Notes: generated from the letters alone by a model not told the origin. Shown: positions 36,483 through 45,608, counted from the stretch's first letter. The stretch is 64,000 bases of DNA from Fibrella aestuarina BUZ 2 (GCF_000331105.1 NC_020054.1:3470478-3534477), one strand, 5' to 3'. Numbers and translations: made by a program.

Positions 36483-37424
36483 TTAGTAGCGTATAAACAG
36501 GGAACTAATAGATTCGTGATCACGGATGCGGCCGATGGCTTTGGCAAACAGCTCGGCAACGGACAGCACCCGAATTTTGGGGTTGGGCTGGCTCAGCGGC
36601 AGCGTATCGGCTACGACCAGTTCTTCCAGCACCGAGTTGGCGATGTTCTCGTGCGCTTTGCCCGACATCACCGGGTGTGTACAGATCGCCCGAACCGACA
36701 GCGCTCCCTTGTCGAGCAGGATTTGCGCGGCTTTGCAGAGCGTGCCGCCCGTGTCGATCAGGTCATCGACCAGCACCACGTTGGCCCCTTCCACATCACC
36801 GATTACCTGCATCGAGGCAATCTCGTTGGCCCGTTTCCGGTGCTTGTCGCACAGTACGATTTCGGCGTTGAAGTGCTTGGCAAACGTGCGGGCGCGGTTG
36901 GCGCCACCCACGTCGGGCGAGGCAATAATCAGGTTTTCGAGGTTCAGGTTGCGGATGTATGGCACAAATACCGACGTGCCTTCCAGATGATCGACGGGGA
37001 AATCGAAAAAGCCCTGAATCTGACCCGCGTGCAGGTCAATCGTCATCAGGCGGTCGGCACCCGAAGCGGCCAGCATGTTGGCCACTAGTTTGGCGGCAAT
37101 CGCCACGCGGGGTTTGTCTTTCCGGTCCTGCCGCGCGTAACCGAAGTAGGGGATGACCACCGTTACGTAGTGAGCCGAGGCCCGCCGCGCCGCGTCGACC
37201 ATCAGGAGCAGTTCCATCAGGTTGTCGCCCGGCGGTGGGGTCGACTGAATCAGGAACACGTCGCAGCCTCGCACCGACTCTTCAAAGGAAGGCGACATCT
37301 CGCCGTCGCTGAACCGCCGGCAGGTGTAGCCACCCAGATCTTTCCCGTAGTAGTGAGCAATCTTCTCGGCCAGGTACGTCGATTGACTGCCGGAAAAAAT
37401 CTTGACGGGGTTGAACGATGCCAT
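36483..37424 (-). CDS. prs: Ribose-phosphate pyrophosphokinase
   Basis: A 313-residue enzyme that makes PRPP from ribose 5-phosphate and ATP for nucleotide, His and Trp synthesis. The start is the ATG at 37422-37424 (MASFNPVKIFSGSQSTYLAE). Nine more in-frame codons upstream cross the predicted transcription start. Signatures are GCDVFLIQSTPPPGDNLMEL, YFGYARQDRKDKPRVAIAAK, DLHAGQIQGFFDFPVDHLEG and the PRPP-binding loop VLVDDLIDTGGTLCKAA. A TACTTTTG promoter element lies about 25 bp upstream. Confidence 0.95.
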   Translation of the reverse strand: MASFNPVKIFSGSQSTYLAEKIAHYYGKDLGGYTCRRFSDGEMSPSFEESVRGCDVFLIQSTPPPGDNLMELLLMVDAARRASAHYVTVVIPYFGYARQDRKDKPRVAIAAKLVANMLAASGADRLMTIDLHAGQIQGFFDFPVDHLEGTSVFVPYIRNLNLENLIIASPDVGGANRARTFAKHFNAEIVLCDKHRKRANEIASMQVIGDVEGANVVLVDDLIDTGGTLCKAAQILLDKGALSVRAICTHPVMSGKAHENIANSVLEELVVADTLPLSQPNPKIRVLSVAELFAKAIGRIRDHESISSLFIRY

Positions 37425-37448
37425 GAGTGGGTGCGCCTGAATTTTCCG

Positions 37449-37456
37449 CAAAAGTA
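37449..37456 (-). promoter_or_regulatory. Promoter -7 element TACTTTTG for prs
   Basis: Exact TAnnTTTG match on the minus strand. It would place transcription start near 37440, giving a short leader before the ATG at 37424. No clear -33 TTG at the right distance. Confidence 0.6.
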
Positions 37457-37473
37457 CGGTTTATAGTCGCATA

Positions 37474-37505
37474 AACCTATAAGGTTTCAAAAACCTTATA
37501 GGTTT
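37474..37505. terminator. Hairpin after the XRE relic
   Basis: CCTATAAGGTTT and AAACCTTATAGG pair around a short loop. The relic's stop codon falls inside this stem, so it may have been that gene's terminator. It sits just upstream of the prs promoter. Confidence 0.6.
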
Positions 37506-37881
37506 GGGTAACCCTCCCCCTCCTGCACTATACGTCTTAGCTCGGCTATTTCCACTTCTAGCTGCTGAATTCGGCAGCGTTGCAGGGCAATCAACTCCTC
37601 ATGATGCATTGACAGCGAAGGACTGTATGGATGGGTAGTTGACTGATCGAGTTCGGCTGGTAGCAGGTCACGCACCGGAACGCCGAATACGTCGGCTAGT
37701 TTGGGCAGGTACGTGTCTTAACGTCCGTTTTGGCGCTCTCTTAAGAGGCGTACGTATTCTGGCGAACGCCAACGGCTTCGGCTATTTCATCTTGTGAGAG
37801 CCGACGTTGACTCCGTAGCTGAATCAGAAGCGTGCTGAGTGGGGCGGATAAAAAAGAAGTTGGTGGCTGTTTTGTCAACAA
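37496..37881 (-). pseudogene. Broken XRE-family helix-turn-helix regulator
   Basis: Read on the minus strand, one frame gives LSTLLIQLRSQRRLSQDEIA EAVGVRQNTYAS and stops near 37742. Another frame takes up at about 37712 with YLPKLADVFGVPVRDLLPAE LDQ and continues through a Glu-rich helix (HHEELIALQRCRIQQLEVEI AELRRIVQ) to a stop at 37496. Together they match a small XRE repressor with a C-terminal coiled segment. The link between the frames, normally the recognition helix and SRLE-type turn, is damaged by frameshifts in 37712-37752, and no ATG start is present. Probably a decayed regulator of the adjoining AT-rich island. Confidence 0.7.
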
Positions 37882-38433
37882 TCCGCACTATGTAGAGCAT
37901 TTGGTACTTATGTATGATGGCTTATCGACCAAGTAATTAATTTTTATCAAAAAATCGAGTATATTAGGCACAAAGTAATGGTCAGTTTTTTGGCAAGCAA
38001 ACGTCAGTTAATGGGCACTACTCAACTACTTCTATGTCAGAACGAACCGCTGCCGACCGCAACGCCAGGCAGGCCCTTGTGCCGGATGTCGACTTGCCAA
38101 TCAGCAGACGAGTAAATTAATAGGACAGATTCCCGATTTACGTGTGGAGGTGACACTCGTAGGCAGCACTCACCCCAGCGACAAGGCAGGTAGCTCAGCA
38201 CTTACTCGGCTTATCTGGCTCCGGAAGCGATGGAGTACTGGTTCAATGATTCACAGCAACCTGTGATCGCCTGGGAGCGTGATGTAGGTACGATGCACAT
38301 CAGTGCTGCATATACCGCATCCGACCTGCCATATCTGCGCTGCATATGGTCGGCCGACGTGTCGGTTTGCCCAATGATGAATTTAGTTGAATCGCTATGA
38401 ATTACTGTTTCACAAATCAAGCATATTATCATC
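37882..38433. other. Degenerate stretch at the edge of the AT-rich island
   Basis: About 550 bases without a convincing gene. It holds two short plus-strand open stretches: a 28-codon frame from the ATG at 38034 (MSERTAADRNARQALVPDVD) and a 56-codon frame from the ATG at 38230 (MEYWFNDSQQPVIAWERDVG) to 38400. They sit in different frames and resemble no family I know. They may be remains of a gene lost by frameshifts. Confidence 0.4.
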
Positions 38434-38595
38434 ATGAAAGACAAGTTAACCAGTTTTCAGAACGCTACTATTACCGGCGCAGAAATGCGTATTGTAAAGG
38501 GAGATTTATGGGATTACACCTACATGTTTAGGTGTGGTAGGATTATTTACGTCGCCAGCCGTAACATTAATTCTTATCGTGAGGATGCACAATGA
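38434..38595 (+). CDS. Small peptide with RiPP/bacteriocin-like leader
   Basis: A 53-residue peptide. The first 24 residues, MKDKLTSFQNATITGAEMRI VKGD, follow the pattern of Bacteroidota natural-product precursor leaders: MKxxLxxF, a hydrophobic spacing, then an [E/Q]M(K/R)xVKGG-type end. Here the double Gly is GD. The rest (LWDYTYMFRCGRIIYVASRN INSYREDAQ) is aromatic, basic and has one Cys. It lies 110 bp upstream of a large TlpA-type protein in AT-rich DNA. No leader peptidase, ABC exporter, cyclase or radical-SAM enzyme is nearby, so it could be an orphan or a relic. Resemblance is by pattern only. Confidence 0.45.
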   Translation: MKDKLTSFQNATITGAEMRIVKGDLWDYTYMFRCGRIIYVASRNINSYREDAQ

Positions 38596-38705
38596 AATTG
38601 TGCTGGCAGAGGGCCAATACATTGTGCGTTTCAAGAAAACAAATCTCAAGTCTATAAAACAAGTATTAGTGTGTTCAATTTTCACAGCGGTACTTGATGT
38701 AATCT

Positions 38706-40634
38706 ATGTCAATTATGGTGAGCATGAAATGGATATTATTGTTTTATTTATTGATCAATATTTTTGCCTTGCGTCAGGCCATATGCCAGGAAAGTAGTAA
38801 CCTAACATTTGACTGGATACAAGGTAAGGACAGTTCTAGCGTAGGTGTAAACTACCATGATAAGATGAATTTATTTTCTTCAACAGATAGCTTATATATA
38901 ATATATTATCTAAACAAAAGATTTACGAAAGAGCCAAGCGCATTTGAAAAGAAATGTGTTTTTCGGGATAATAAGTGGTATGCTAATATAGTCGTTCCTA
39001 ACGATGCAGTAAGCTTGATGTTAATAGTAAAAAACGAAAACAATAAATTAGATAATAACAAGGGCACAGGTTACTGGTTACCCGTAACTCATGACGGTGT
39101 TGTTTCAGAGGGTGCTTACGCAACTATTGCCTATATGTATGCTGGCGCTTGGGAGGCACCAAATTACAACTTATCAACTCAGCGAGATAGCGCTCGAATT
39201 CTATTTGAACAGGAGTTTACATTGTATCCACAGAGCAAGCGTTTTTACCATAGATATTATTTGTCTACTCTAAGTAAAAGTGGTGAAAAATATAAATCGG
39301 AACTTAGTATGTTTGAAAGTTATAATGATTTGGATCAATGGGAGCTATTAATGCTAACGGATTTGTATAAATATAAAAATAACGTCGAAAAAACTAGATT
39401 TTTTAATGATAGGTTGTTTAAAACATATCCTGGTGGATTTTGGTCTATGCAAATAAATTCGATGCCATTGCAAAAGGCTTTTTCTGGAACCGACGATATG
39501 GTAAAGAAGCGAAAGGCATATGAAGAATTTAAGGAAAAATACAAGACGTTTGAAGATGATGATACAAGGCGATACATTGAACTAAGAAAAGGAATTACTA
39601 TGCTCAGCAGACTATTGCCTCATTTTGTAGAGTATGATCTGGAGAAGGAATGGCTGGCAGATGTCAATGAATTGAGTGATGAATTCAAAATTCCAACATT
39701 AGCCTTTGGTGCTCGCTCATTGAATAGCAATGGCAATGGCCTTGTTGCTGAAAAGTATGCAAAAATGGCTGTTGAACTTATGAAAATGTATTTAGATACA
39801 AATGTAAGAAAGGTGACAGAAAGGTTATATTACACAGATAAGGAAGTGCGAAATATACGCGAGAGCCTACTGGCTGACTACTTATACATATATGGCCATA
39901 GTCTTTTCTTGCAAAAAAAGTATGAACAGGCCGATACAGTGTTGCAGCAAGCAGCTTTAAAATACGCCAAATCAACAGATATTACGAAGAATAAACTTTA
40001 TCTCAGATGTCTAATCGAAGCAAAGCAATATAAGAAAGCGCAGTCTGTGATGCGCGGTTTTATGAAACGGGGCAAAGTAGACAAAGAAATGGATGAGCTA
40101 ATGATAAACTTGCCAATAGCCGACGGTGATAAATATGATGCGGAAGAGGCGGTGAAATACGTGATCCGAGATAAAATAAGAGCGAACATTATTAGAGAAA
40201 ATATACCTGACATGGTATTTAGAAACTCGCTAGGGGAGAAAGTGTCATTGAGTAGTTATAAGGGAAAGATAGTTATTTTAGATTTTTGGGCTTCCTGGTG
40301 CGCTCCCTGTATTGCTGGTCTCGGGGTGCTTGACAAGTTTAGGGCAGACAATAAACTGGATGACAAGGTTGTAATAGTCTGCGTGAATACGTTGGAATAC
40401 GATCTCAAAGGGCGAAATAGAGCAAACGAGATTATGGCTAGTCGTAATTACTCTCTTGTTAGTTTATTCGACGAGCTGAATGAAGCGCCTAAACAAGCCA
40501 GATTCACAGCCTTGCCTACCCGCGTCTTTATTGATCAGTCTGGCCAGGTCCGTTATAGGCAGACGGGTATCGAGGGAAGTGAGACCGAACAGTTAGCCGA
40601 ACTGGCTGTCATCGTAGGCGAGATCAGGAAATAA
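38706..40634 (+). CDS. Large exported TlpA-family thiol-disulfide oxidoreductase
   Basis: A 642-residue protein (636 from the ATG at 38724, MKWILLFYLLINIFALRQAI, a signal peptide ending near CQE). The first 490 residues are a helical, TPR-like region without a named domain (QADTVLQQAALKYAKSTDIT; AKQYKKAQSVMRGFMKRGKV). The C-terminal 140 residues are a TlpA/thioredoxin domain: VSLSSYKGKIVILDFWASWC APC with the CxxC redox pair, then the cis-Pro region ARFTALPTRVFIDQSGQVRY. It should reduce or shuffle disulfides in the periplasm. Codon and base use are AT-rich, unlike every neighbour, which suggests horizontal transfer. A GG-leader-like peptide precedes it. Confidence 0.85.
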   Translation: MSIMVSMKWILLFYLLINIFALRQAICQESSNLTFDWIQGKDSSSVGVNYHDKMNLFSSTDSLYIIYYLNKRFTKEPSAFEKKCVFRDNKWYANIVVPNDAVSLMLIVKNENNKLDNNKGTGYWLPVTHDGVVSEGAYATIAYMYAGAWEAPNYNLSTQRDSARILFEQEFTLYPQSKRFYHRYYLSTLSKSGEKYKSELSMFESYNDLDQWELLMLTDLYKYKNNVEKTRFFNDRLFKTYPGGFWSMQINSMPLQKAFSGTDDMVKKRKAYEEFKEKYKTFEDDDTRRYIELRKGITMLSRLLPHFVEYDLEKEWLADVNELSDEFKIPTLAFGARSLNSNGNGLVAEKYAKMAVELMKMYLDTNVRKVTERLYYTDKEVRNIRESLLADYLYIYGHSLFLQKKYEQADTVLQQAALKYAKSTDITKNKLYLRCLIEAKQYKKAQSVMRGFMKRGKVDKEMDELMINLPIADGDKYDAEEAVKYVIRDKIRANIIRENIPDMVFRNSLGEKVSLSSYKGKIVILDFWASWCAPCIAGLGVLDKFRADNKLDDKVVIVCVNTLEYDLKGRNRANEIMASRNYSLVSLFDELNEAPKQARFTALPTRVFIDQSGQVRYRQTGIEGSETEQLAELAVIVGEIRK

Positions 40635-40723
40635 CGCTATCCAGGCAAGAGCATATGCGACTTTGTCATTATCGTCAAGCAGATGCAATGGACAGCGGCC
40701 CTACTACGGCGGTTGAAAGGGCG

Positions 40724-41779
40724 CTAGGTACGTTCCCGACCGCCTTCATTTCGATGAATCGTTGCCTTGCGATCGATCTTGCCAGTGGCGGTTTCGACGA
40801 ACGTACTTACAACCTGCCACGCTTTGGGTACAGCATACGGGCCTATGCGCTGCCGGACAGCCTGTTGCACCGCTTGCCACTGGCCCTCAGTTAGCGATAT
40901 ACCTTCGCTGAACACCACGATCCGCTGCCCCAATCGCTCATCAGGCAGCCCCACTACGAACAGGCGAGGACCGAGGTGCCAATCGGCCAATTGCCGGGCA
41001 ATAATTGCCTCTACAGCTTCGGGTTGCACTTTCACACCGCCCGTATTAATGATCGAATCGGCCCGGCCCAGCAACCGGAAACGTACCCGGCTATGGCTGT
41101 CTGATGGTAACAACTCGACTACGTCGTTGGTCTGAATCCGGTCGTAATTCGTAGCGGCGGCGGTAATGTGCAGGCAACCCCGTTCGTCGGTGCCGACGTC
41201 GACGCCGGATAGTACCGTAAACAGGTCACTGCGGTCGGGGCCGTTGAGGCGTCGAATGGCGATGTGTGACACGGTTTCGGTCATGCCATAGGTACTGTAT
41301 ACGGGCGCGTCGATCGCCTGTAAGGCAGTTTCCAGCGCGGGGCTGGTGGCGGCTCCCCCCACCAGAATGGCCTTCATGCCATTCAGAATGGGCAACGCTT
41401 TAGGCTGCCCAGACGTACCCACATCGGCCAGCATCGTTTGCAGTTGTAAGGGTACAAAAGCCGCAAAATCGAAATGGGTTGTGGCGGGGTCGAACGTACC
41501 CAGCGGGTTGGCTGAAGGTTCGACGAGGGTCAGTTCCAGGCCGAGCACCTCGCCCCGAACGAGCATCATTACGCCCGCAATGTAATCCGTATTGAGGCAG
41601 ACCAACGCCCGATCGCCCGGCTCCAACCCGAAAGTTTGCCCGGTCAGGCGGGCGCTGGCTTCCATCTGCGACCGGGTCAGGTGGATTGGCTTGGGTAGAC
41701 CTGTCGAGCCAGAGGTTTTTAGTATAAATTGCTGTTCGCCCGACCGCCAGGTATCTATGAATAAATGATTAAGTGTCAT
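40724..41779 (-). CDS. menE: o-Succinylbenzoate-CoA ligase (MenE-like AMP-binding protein)
   Basis: A 351-residue short acyl-adenylate synthetase. P-loop TSGSTGLPKPIHLTRSQM at residues 22-39, the YSTYGMTETVSHIAIRRLNG motif, the hinge LLGRADSIINTGGVKVQPEA and the C-terminal FVETATGKIDRKATI lysine are all present. The short N-terminus is typical of MenE rather than of fatty-acyl ligases. MenE makes OSB-CoA, which MenB (3 kb away, opposite strand) cyclises in menaquinone synthesis, the respiratory quinone of Bacteroidota. Assigned by length, motifs and proximity to menB. Confidence 0.85.
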   Translation of the reverse strand: MTLNHLFIDTWRSGEQQFILKTSGSTGLPKPIHLTRSQMEASARLTGQTFGLEPGDRALVCLNTDYIAGVMMLVRGEVLGLELTLVEPSANPLGTFDPATTHFDFAAFVPLQLQTMLADVGTSGQPKALPILNGMKAILVGGAATSPALETALQAIDAPVYSTYGMTETVSHIAIRRLNGPDRSDLFTVLSGVDVGTDERGCLHITAAATNYDRIQTNDVVELLPSDSHSRVRFRLLGRADSIINTGGVKVQPEAVEAIIARQLADWHLGPRLFVVGLPDERLGQRIVVFSEGISLTEGQWQAVQQAVRQRIGPYAVPKAWQVVSTFVETATGKIDRKATIHRNEGGRERT

Positions 41780-41840
41780 AATGACGAAAACTATTACTTT
41801 TACGGGATAACTACTTACAAAAAACGTAGGTGGATATCTC

Positions 41841-44108
41841 GTGCTCTACTTCACAAACAGCAAACTAACCCATTTGGTGAAATTTTTACCGTTTTTGAGT
41901 TTCCTGCTGATCGCCCTGCCCGCGTTTTCCCAGAAAAAGAACGAGGCGTATCAGTATCACATCAAACGAACGAACACCCCTGTCGTACTGGATGCCTCGC
42001 TCGACGATGCCGCCTGGCAAGATGCCCAACTGGCGTCTAACTTCTGGATGGTGTTGCCGATGGACACCAGCCGCAGCCGGTTACGTACCGATGTGCGGAT
42101 GACCTACGACGCCCAGCATATCTACCTGAGCGCCATTTGTTACTACGACAGTTCGCTGATTGCCCGCAATGCCCCGCCTTACATCGTGGAGTCGATGCGG
42201 CGAGACTGGACGTTTGGCCGAAACGACAATTTTCTTTGTTTCATTGATCCGTTTGATGACCAGACTAATGGCTTTGCATTTGGTACGAACACGGTGGGGG
42301 CGCAGTGGGACGGCCTCATGTACGAAGGGGGCAAAGTCAACCTGAGCTGGGACAACAAGTGGGCGTCGGTGACACGTAGCTACCCCGATCGGTACGTGAT
42401 TGAGATGGCCATTCCGTTCAAAACCATCCGCTACAAGCAGGGCATCAGTCGGTGGGGTATCAATTTTAGCCGGAATGATCTGAACTCCACCGAAAAATCG
42501 GCCTGGGCACCCGTTCCGCTTCAGTTCCCGACGGCTTCGCTGGCCTACACGGGCGTGCTCGTCTGGGATCAGCCGCCGCCATCGCCCGGCCCCAATATCT
42601 CGGTCATTCCCTACGCGCTGAGTAGCCTTAATGCCAATTACCAGGGTAACGTACCTACGGAAGCCAAATTCAATGCGGGGCTCGATGCGAAAGTGGCCGT
42701 TACGTCGTCGCTGAACCTTGACCTGACCGTCAACCCCGATTTTTCGCAGGTCGACGTCGATCAGCAAGTGACCAATCTCGACCGGTTCGAGCTGTTTTTT
42801 CCCGAACGGCGGCAGTTTTTCCTCGAGAACGGCGATCAGTTTACCAATTTCGGTTACGCCACCATTCGCCCCTTTTTCAGTCGCCGAATCGGGTTGGGCG
42901 GTGTGCCGATCCGGTTTGGGGCGCGGCTCAGCGGAAAAATCAACAAAGACTGGCGCTTCGGCCTGATGGATATGCAAACGGGGGCCGTGCCTAATTCGGG
43001 ACCGGCGGGGGAGACGCTGCCCGCCCAGAATTTTGCCGTCATGGCCCTGCAACGCCGCGTCTTTTCCCGGTCCAACATCGGCGTGCTGTTTGTGAATAAA
43101 CAGTCGATGAATTACAATCCGGTCGGCGACAGGCCGCTCTATTCGGTCTACAACCGAAACCTGGGGTTTGAATACAACCTGGCCTCGACCAATAACCTCT
43201 GGACCGGGAAATTGATGTACGTGAAGTCGTTCAGTCCGGGGGTGGTGGGGCAGGACGCCGTGTATGCGGGTAATCTGCAATACAGCAGCCGAAACTGGCT
43301 CCTCAACGGCCAATGGGAAACCGTTGGGCCCAACTACACAGCCGAGGCTGGGTACGTGCCGCGCCGGGGCTACAGCCGGGCCACGGGCATTGCCAACTAT
43401 TCGTTTTTCCCGACGGGCACGCGCATTCTGTCGCACGGGCCGCAACTGTCTGGCTTCTACGTGGTTGACCCCGCCGGGCGGCGCAGCGACTACGAAGGCG
43501 TGCTGGGGTACCAATTCGTGTTCCGGTCACGAAGCGCGTTTTTGGTCTGGGCGGCGTCTGATTACGTGCGGCTGTTACAACCGTTTGATCCAACCAACAC
43601 GGGCCGTGAACCCTTGAGCACCGGCTCTACGCACCGTTGGCAGGCATGGGGTACGACCTTTATCTCCAAGCCGCAGCAGCTATTTACCTATGGGTTTTCG
43701 ACCCGTTACGGGGGCTATTACGCCGACGGAACCCGGCTGAATGTGACGGCTGATCTGGGCTACCGGTTTCAGCCGTACGTGAGCCTGGCGGTCAACGCTA
43801 ACTACAACGACATTCGCCTGCCCGCGCCCTGGAACAATACCAAGTTCTGGCTCGTCGGTCCGCGCTTCGACCTGACGATGACCAACACGCTCTACCTGAC
43901 GACGTTTATTCAGTACAATGAGCAGCAACGCAACATGAACGTGAACGCCCGGATTCAATGGCGCTACAAACCGGCTTCCGACCTGTTTATCGTCTATACC
44001 GACAACTACCTGCCCACCACCGGCCTGCCCAACATGGACAACGTAGGGCCATTTCTCGTAAAAAACCGGGCCGTCGTTCTGAAATGGACGTACTGGTGGA
44101 ATCTGTAA
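41841..44108 (+). CDS. CBM9-like / DUF5916-type outer-membrane protein
   Basis: A 755-residue exported protein. The frame opens with GTG at 41841. A second GTG at 41877 (VKFLPFLSFLLIALPAFSQ) would begin exactly with the signal peptide and may be the true start. Residues about 45-240 are a CBM9-like beta-sandwich (VVLDASLDDAAWQDAQLASN; YVIEMAIPFKTIRYKQGISR WGINFSRN). The remaining 500 residues are beta-strand rich (DLTVNPDFSQVDVDQQVTNL; ERRQFFLENGDQFTNFGY) and fit DUF5916, a predicted outer-membrane barrel. The last strand is NRAVVLKWTYWWNL, with terminal aromatics. Role unknown. Located between menE and menB but unlikely to act in that pathway. Confidence 0.83.
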   Translation: MLYFTNSKLTHLVKFLPFLSFLLIALPAFSQKKNEAYQYHIKRTNTPVVLDASLDDAAWQDAQLASNFWMVLPMDTSRSRLRTDVRMTYDAQHIYLSAICYYDSSLIARNAPPYIVESMRRDWTFGRNDNFLCFIDPFDDQTNGFAFGTNTVGAQWDGLMYEGGKVNLSWDNKWASVTRSYPDRYVIEMAIPFKTIRYKQGISRWGINFSRNDLNSTEKSAWAPVPLQFPTASLAYTGVLVWDQPPPSPGPNISVIPYALSSLNANYQGNVPTEAKFNAGLDAKVAVTSSLNLDLTVNPDFSQVDVDQQVTNLDRFELFFPERRQFFLENGDQFTNFGYATIRPFFSRRIGLGGVPIRFGARLSGKINKDWRFGLMDMQTGAVPNSGPAGETLPAQNFAVMALQRRVFSRSNIGVLFVNKQSMNYNPVGDRPLYSVYNRNLGFEYNLASTNNLWTGKLMYVKSFSPGVVGQDAVYAGNLQYSSRNWLLNGQWETVGPNYTAEAGYVPRRGYSRATGIANYSFFPTGTRILSHGPQLSGFYVVDPAGRRSDYEGVLGYQFVFRSRSAFLVWAASDYVRLLQPFDPTNTGREPLSTGSTHRWQAWGTTFISKPQQLFTYGFSTRYGGYYADGTRLNVTADLGYRFQPYVSLAVNANYNDIRLPAPWNNTKFWLVGPRFDLTMTNTLYLTTFIQYNEQQRNMNVNARIQWRYKPASDLFIVYTDNYLPTTGLPNMDNVGPFLVKNRAVVLKWTYWWNL

Positions 44109-44110
44109 AG

Positions 44111-44212
44111 TGAGTTTTTGAGTTTTCAGTTTGGTAGTTTTCAGTTGGCTGACGCCTGAACGAGCTTGCGTCAGCCAACTGAAAACTACCAAACTGAAAA
44201 CTCAAAAACTCA
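44111..44212. repeat. Long intergenic inverted repeat LIP-5 (perfect 45-bp arms)
   Basis: Left arm 44111-44155 and right arm 44168-44212 are perfectly complementary over 45 bases, with a 12-base loop (CTGAACGAGCTT). The arms are made of GAGTTTTCAGTTTGG-like words and close with TTGGCTGACGC / GCGTCAGCCAA. The element starts two bases after the upstream stop codon. Confidence 0.95.
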
Positions 44213-44247
44213 TAAACTGAAAACCCAAATTTGCGGTTACCTTCTGC

Positions 44248-44703
44248 ATGGAAGAGGCCAAAATCGTCAATCCGATCTCGCCTGACAAGGTGACCGATCG
44301 TCCGGGTTTGCTGGAGTACGCACACACAGCGGGCGGGGCGGTCATCAGGCCGGAAGACAAAGGCAAAATCACGGGTCGGGCTGTAACGGCCATGCGCGAA
44401 CAAACCGACCTGCAAATCGCGCAGCTGTACAAGCAGATGCAGTTACTGGCCGAACAGGCCACGGCCATTCGCCATCGGGTCGAGGTATCGGAGCGCATTT
44501 ACAGCGCACATATGAGCTTTGAGCCGATTGTTGGCCAGACGTATTATTTCTACCTTCGCAAAAACGGCACCGATGTGTTGTCGATGGTGGCACCGCACGA
44601 ATGGGGCCGCAAATTCCCGTTTGAGCGCTGTGTTGCCACCGTCCGTATGCTGGCCGACCACACCTGGGACGTTACCTACCACGAAACACCAATGAGTGAA
44701 TGA
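44248..44703 (+). CDS. DUF2452 family protein
   Basis: A 151-residue cytoplasmic protein of a family seen in Bacteroidota and some proteobacteria. Typical stretches are GLLEYAHTAGGAVIRPEDKG, a helical LQIAQLYKQMQLLAEQATAI and MSFEPIVGQTYYFYLRKNGT DVLSMVAPHEWG. No catalytic motif can be seen. It lies between two inverted repeats, upstream of menB on the same strand. Function unknown. Confidence 0.82.
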   Translation: MEEAKIVNPISPDKVTDRPGLLEYAHTAGGAVIRPEDKGKITGRAVTAMREQTDLQIAQLYKQMQLLAEQATAIRHRVEVSERIYSAHMSFEPIVGQTYYFYLRKNGTDVLSMVAPHEWGRKFPFERCVATVRMLADHTWDVTYHETPMSE

Positions 44704-44774
44704 GCAAACGAGTGAACAGGTGAAGCAAAGGATTAGCTAGTCACTCGTTCGCTCGCTTGCTGGTTCGCTCATTC
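44698..44774. repeat. Degenerate intergenic inverted repeat LIP-6
   Basis: GAATGAGCAAACGAGTGAAC on the left is partly complementary to GTTCGCTCGCTTGCTGGTTC GCTCATTC on the right, closing around GGATTAGCTAGTCACTC. The arms are built of GAGCGAAC words. The left end overlaps the stop codon of the DUF2452 gene. Confidence 0.6.
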
Positions 44775-44780
44775 TATTTT

Positions 44781-45602
44781 ATGAGCACCTATAACTGGAC
44801 ATCGATTCGCGAGTACCGCGAGATCAAGTTTGAGTACTTCGAGGGGATCGCCAAGATCACCATCAACCGACCCCACAAACGCAACGCCTTTACGCCCCTG
44901 ACTGTCAAGGAGATGTCGGAAGCCATGGAGCTGGCCCGGCAGGACGAGCGCGTTGGCGTCGTGATCCTCACCGGCGAGGGACCCGATGCCTTCTGTAGCG
45001 GCGGCGATCAGTCGGTGCGGGGCCACGGCGGCTACATCGGCGAAGATGCCGTGCCTCGGCTCAACGTACTGGATCTGCAGATGCAGATCCGGCGTATCCC
45101 CAAGCCGGTCATCGCCATGGTGGCGGGCTACGCTATCGGCGGCGGCCACGTATTGCACGTAGTCTGCGACATCAGTATCGCGGCGGATAACGCCCGTTTC
45201 GGGCAGACTGGCCCTAAAGTCGGGTCCTTCGACGGGGGCTTCGGTGCCTCGTACCTGGCGCGGGTAGTGGGTCAGAAGAAGGCTCGCGAAATCTGGTTTT
45301 TGTGCGATCAGTACAACGCGCAGGAAGCATTGGACATGGGACTGGTCAACAAGGTGGTTCCCCTGGAACAGCTCGAAGACGAGACCATCGCCTGGTGCCG
45401 GAAGATCCTGGAAAAGAGCCCCATCGCTCTGCGGATGCTGAAGGCCTCATTTAACGCCGAACTCGACGGGCAGGCCGGTATTCAGCAACTGGCGGGTGAT
45501 GCCACCTTGTTGTATTACCTGTCGGAAGAAGCCAAAGAAGGCAAGAACGCCTTTCTCGAAAAGCGCAAACCCGACTTCAGCCAGTTCCCTAAATTCCCAT
45601 GA
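44781..45602 (+). CDS. menB: 1,4-dihydroxy-2-naphthoyl-CoA synthase
   Basis: A 273-residue crotonase-fold enzyme that closes the second ring of menaquinone from OSB-CoA. The start is the ATG at 44781 ([20 protein letters not shown]); eight extra upstream codons lie in a repeat arm. Motifs are [40 protein letters not shown], the oxyanion-hole and active-site region [20 protein letters not shown] and the C-terminal [16 protein letters not shown] that is typical of MenB and inserts in the neighbouring subunit. It is near-certainly the functional partner of the MenE-like ligase 3 kb upstream. Confidence 0.95.
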   Translation: MSTYNWTSIREYREIKFEYFEGIAKITINRPHKRNAFTPLTVKEMSEAMELARQDERVGVVILTGEGPDAFCSGGDQSVRGHGGYIGEDAVPRLNVLDLQMQIRRIPKPVIAMVAGYAIGGGHVLHVVCDISIAADNARFGQTGPKVGSFDGGFGASYLARVVGQKKAREIWFLCDQYNAQEALDMGLVNKVVPLEQLEDETIAWCRKILEKSPIALRMLKASFNAELDGQAGIQQLAGDATLLYYLSEEAKEGKNAFLEKRKPDFSQFPKFP

Positions 45603-45608
45603 AAAATT

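Noticed and set aside
38211..38444. A 77-codon minus-strand frame near the island edge
   Set aside because: No recognisable motif, no promoter, and codon use that fits neither island nor chromosome.
38534..38797. An 87-codon plus-strand frame opening with GTG
   Set aside because: It overlaps the leader-like peptide gene and the start of the TlpA gene, has no family look, and ends just after the TlpA signal peptide region in another frame.
40655..40894. A 79-codon plus-strand frame after the TlpA gene
   Set aside because: Most of it is antisense to the conserved C-terminus of the MenE-like protein.
37496..41779. A full RiPP cluster around the leader-like peptide
   Set aside because: No radical-SAM, LanM/LanB-like, ATP-grasp, C39 peptidase or ABC exporter gene is found in the window.
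42081..43514. A 477-codon open frame on the minus strand
   Set aside because: Antisense to the CBM9/DUF5916-like gene, which has a signal peptide and domain structure. The antisense product shows none.
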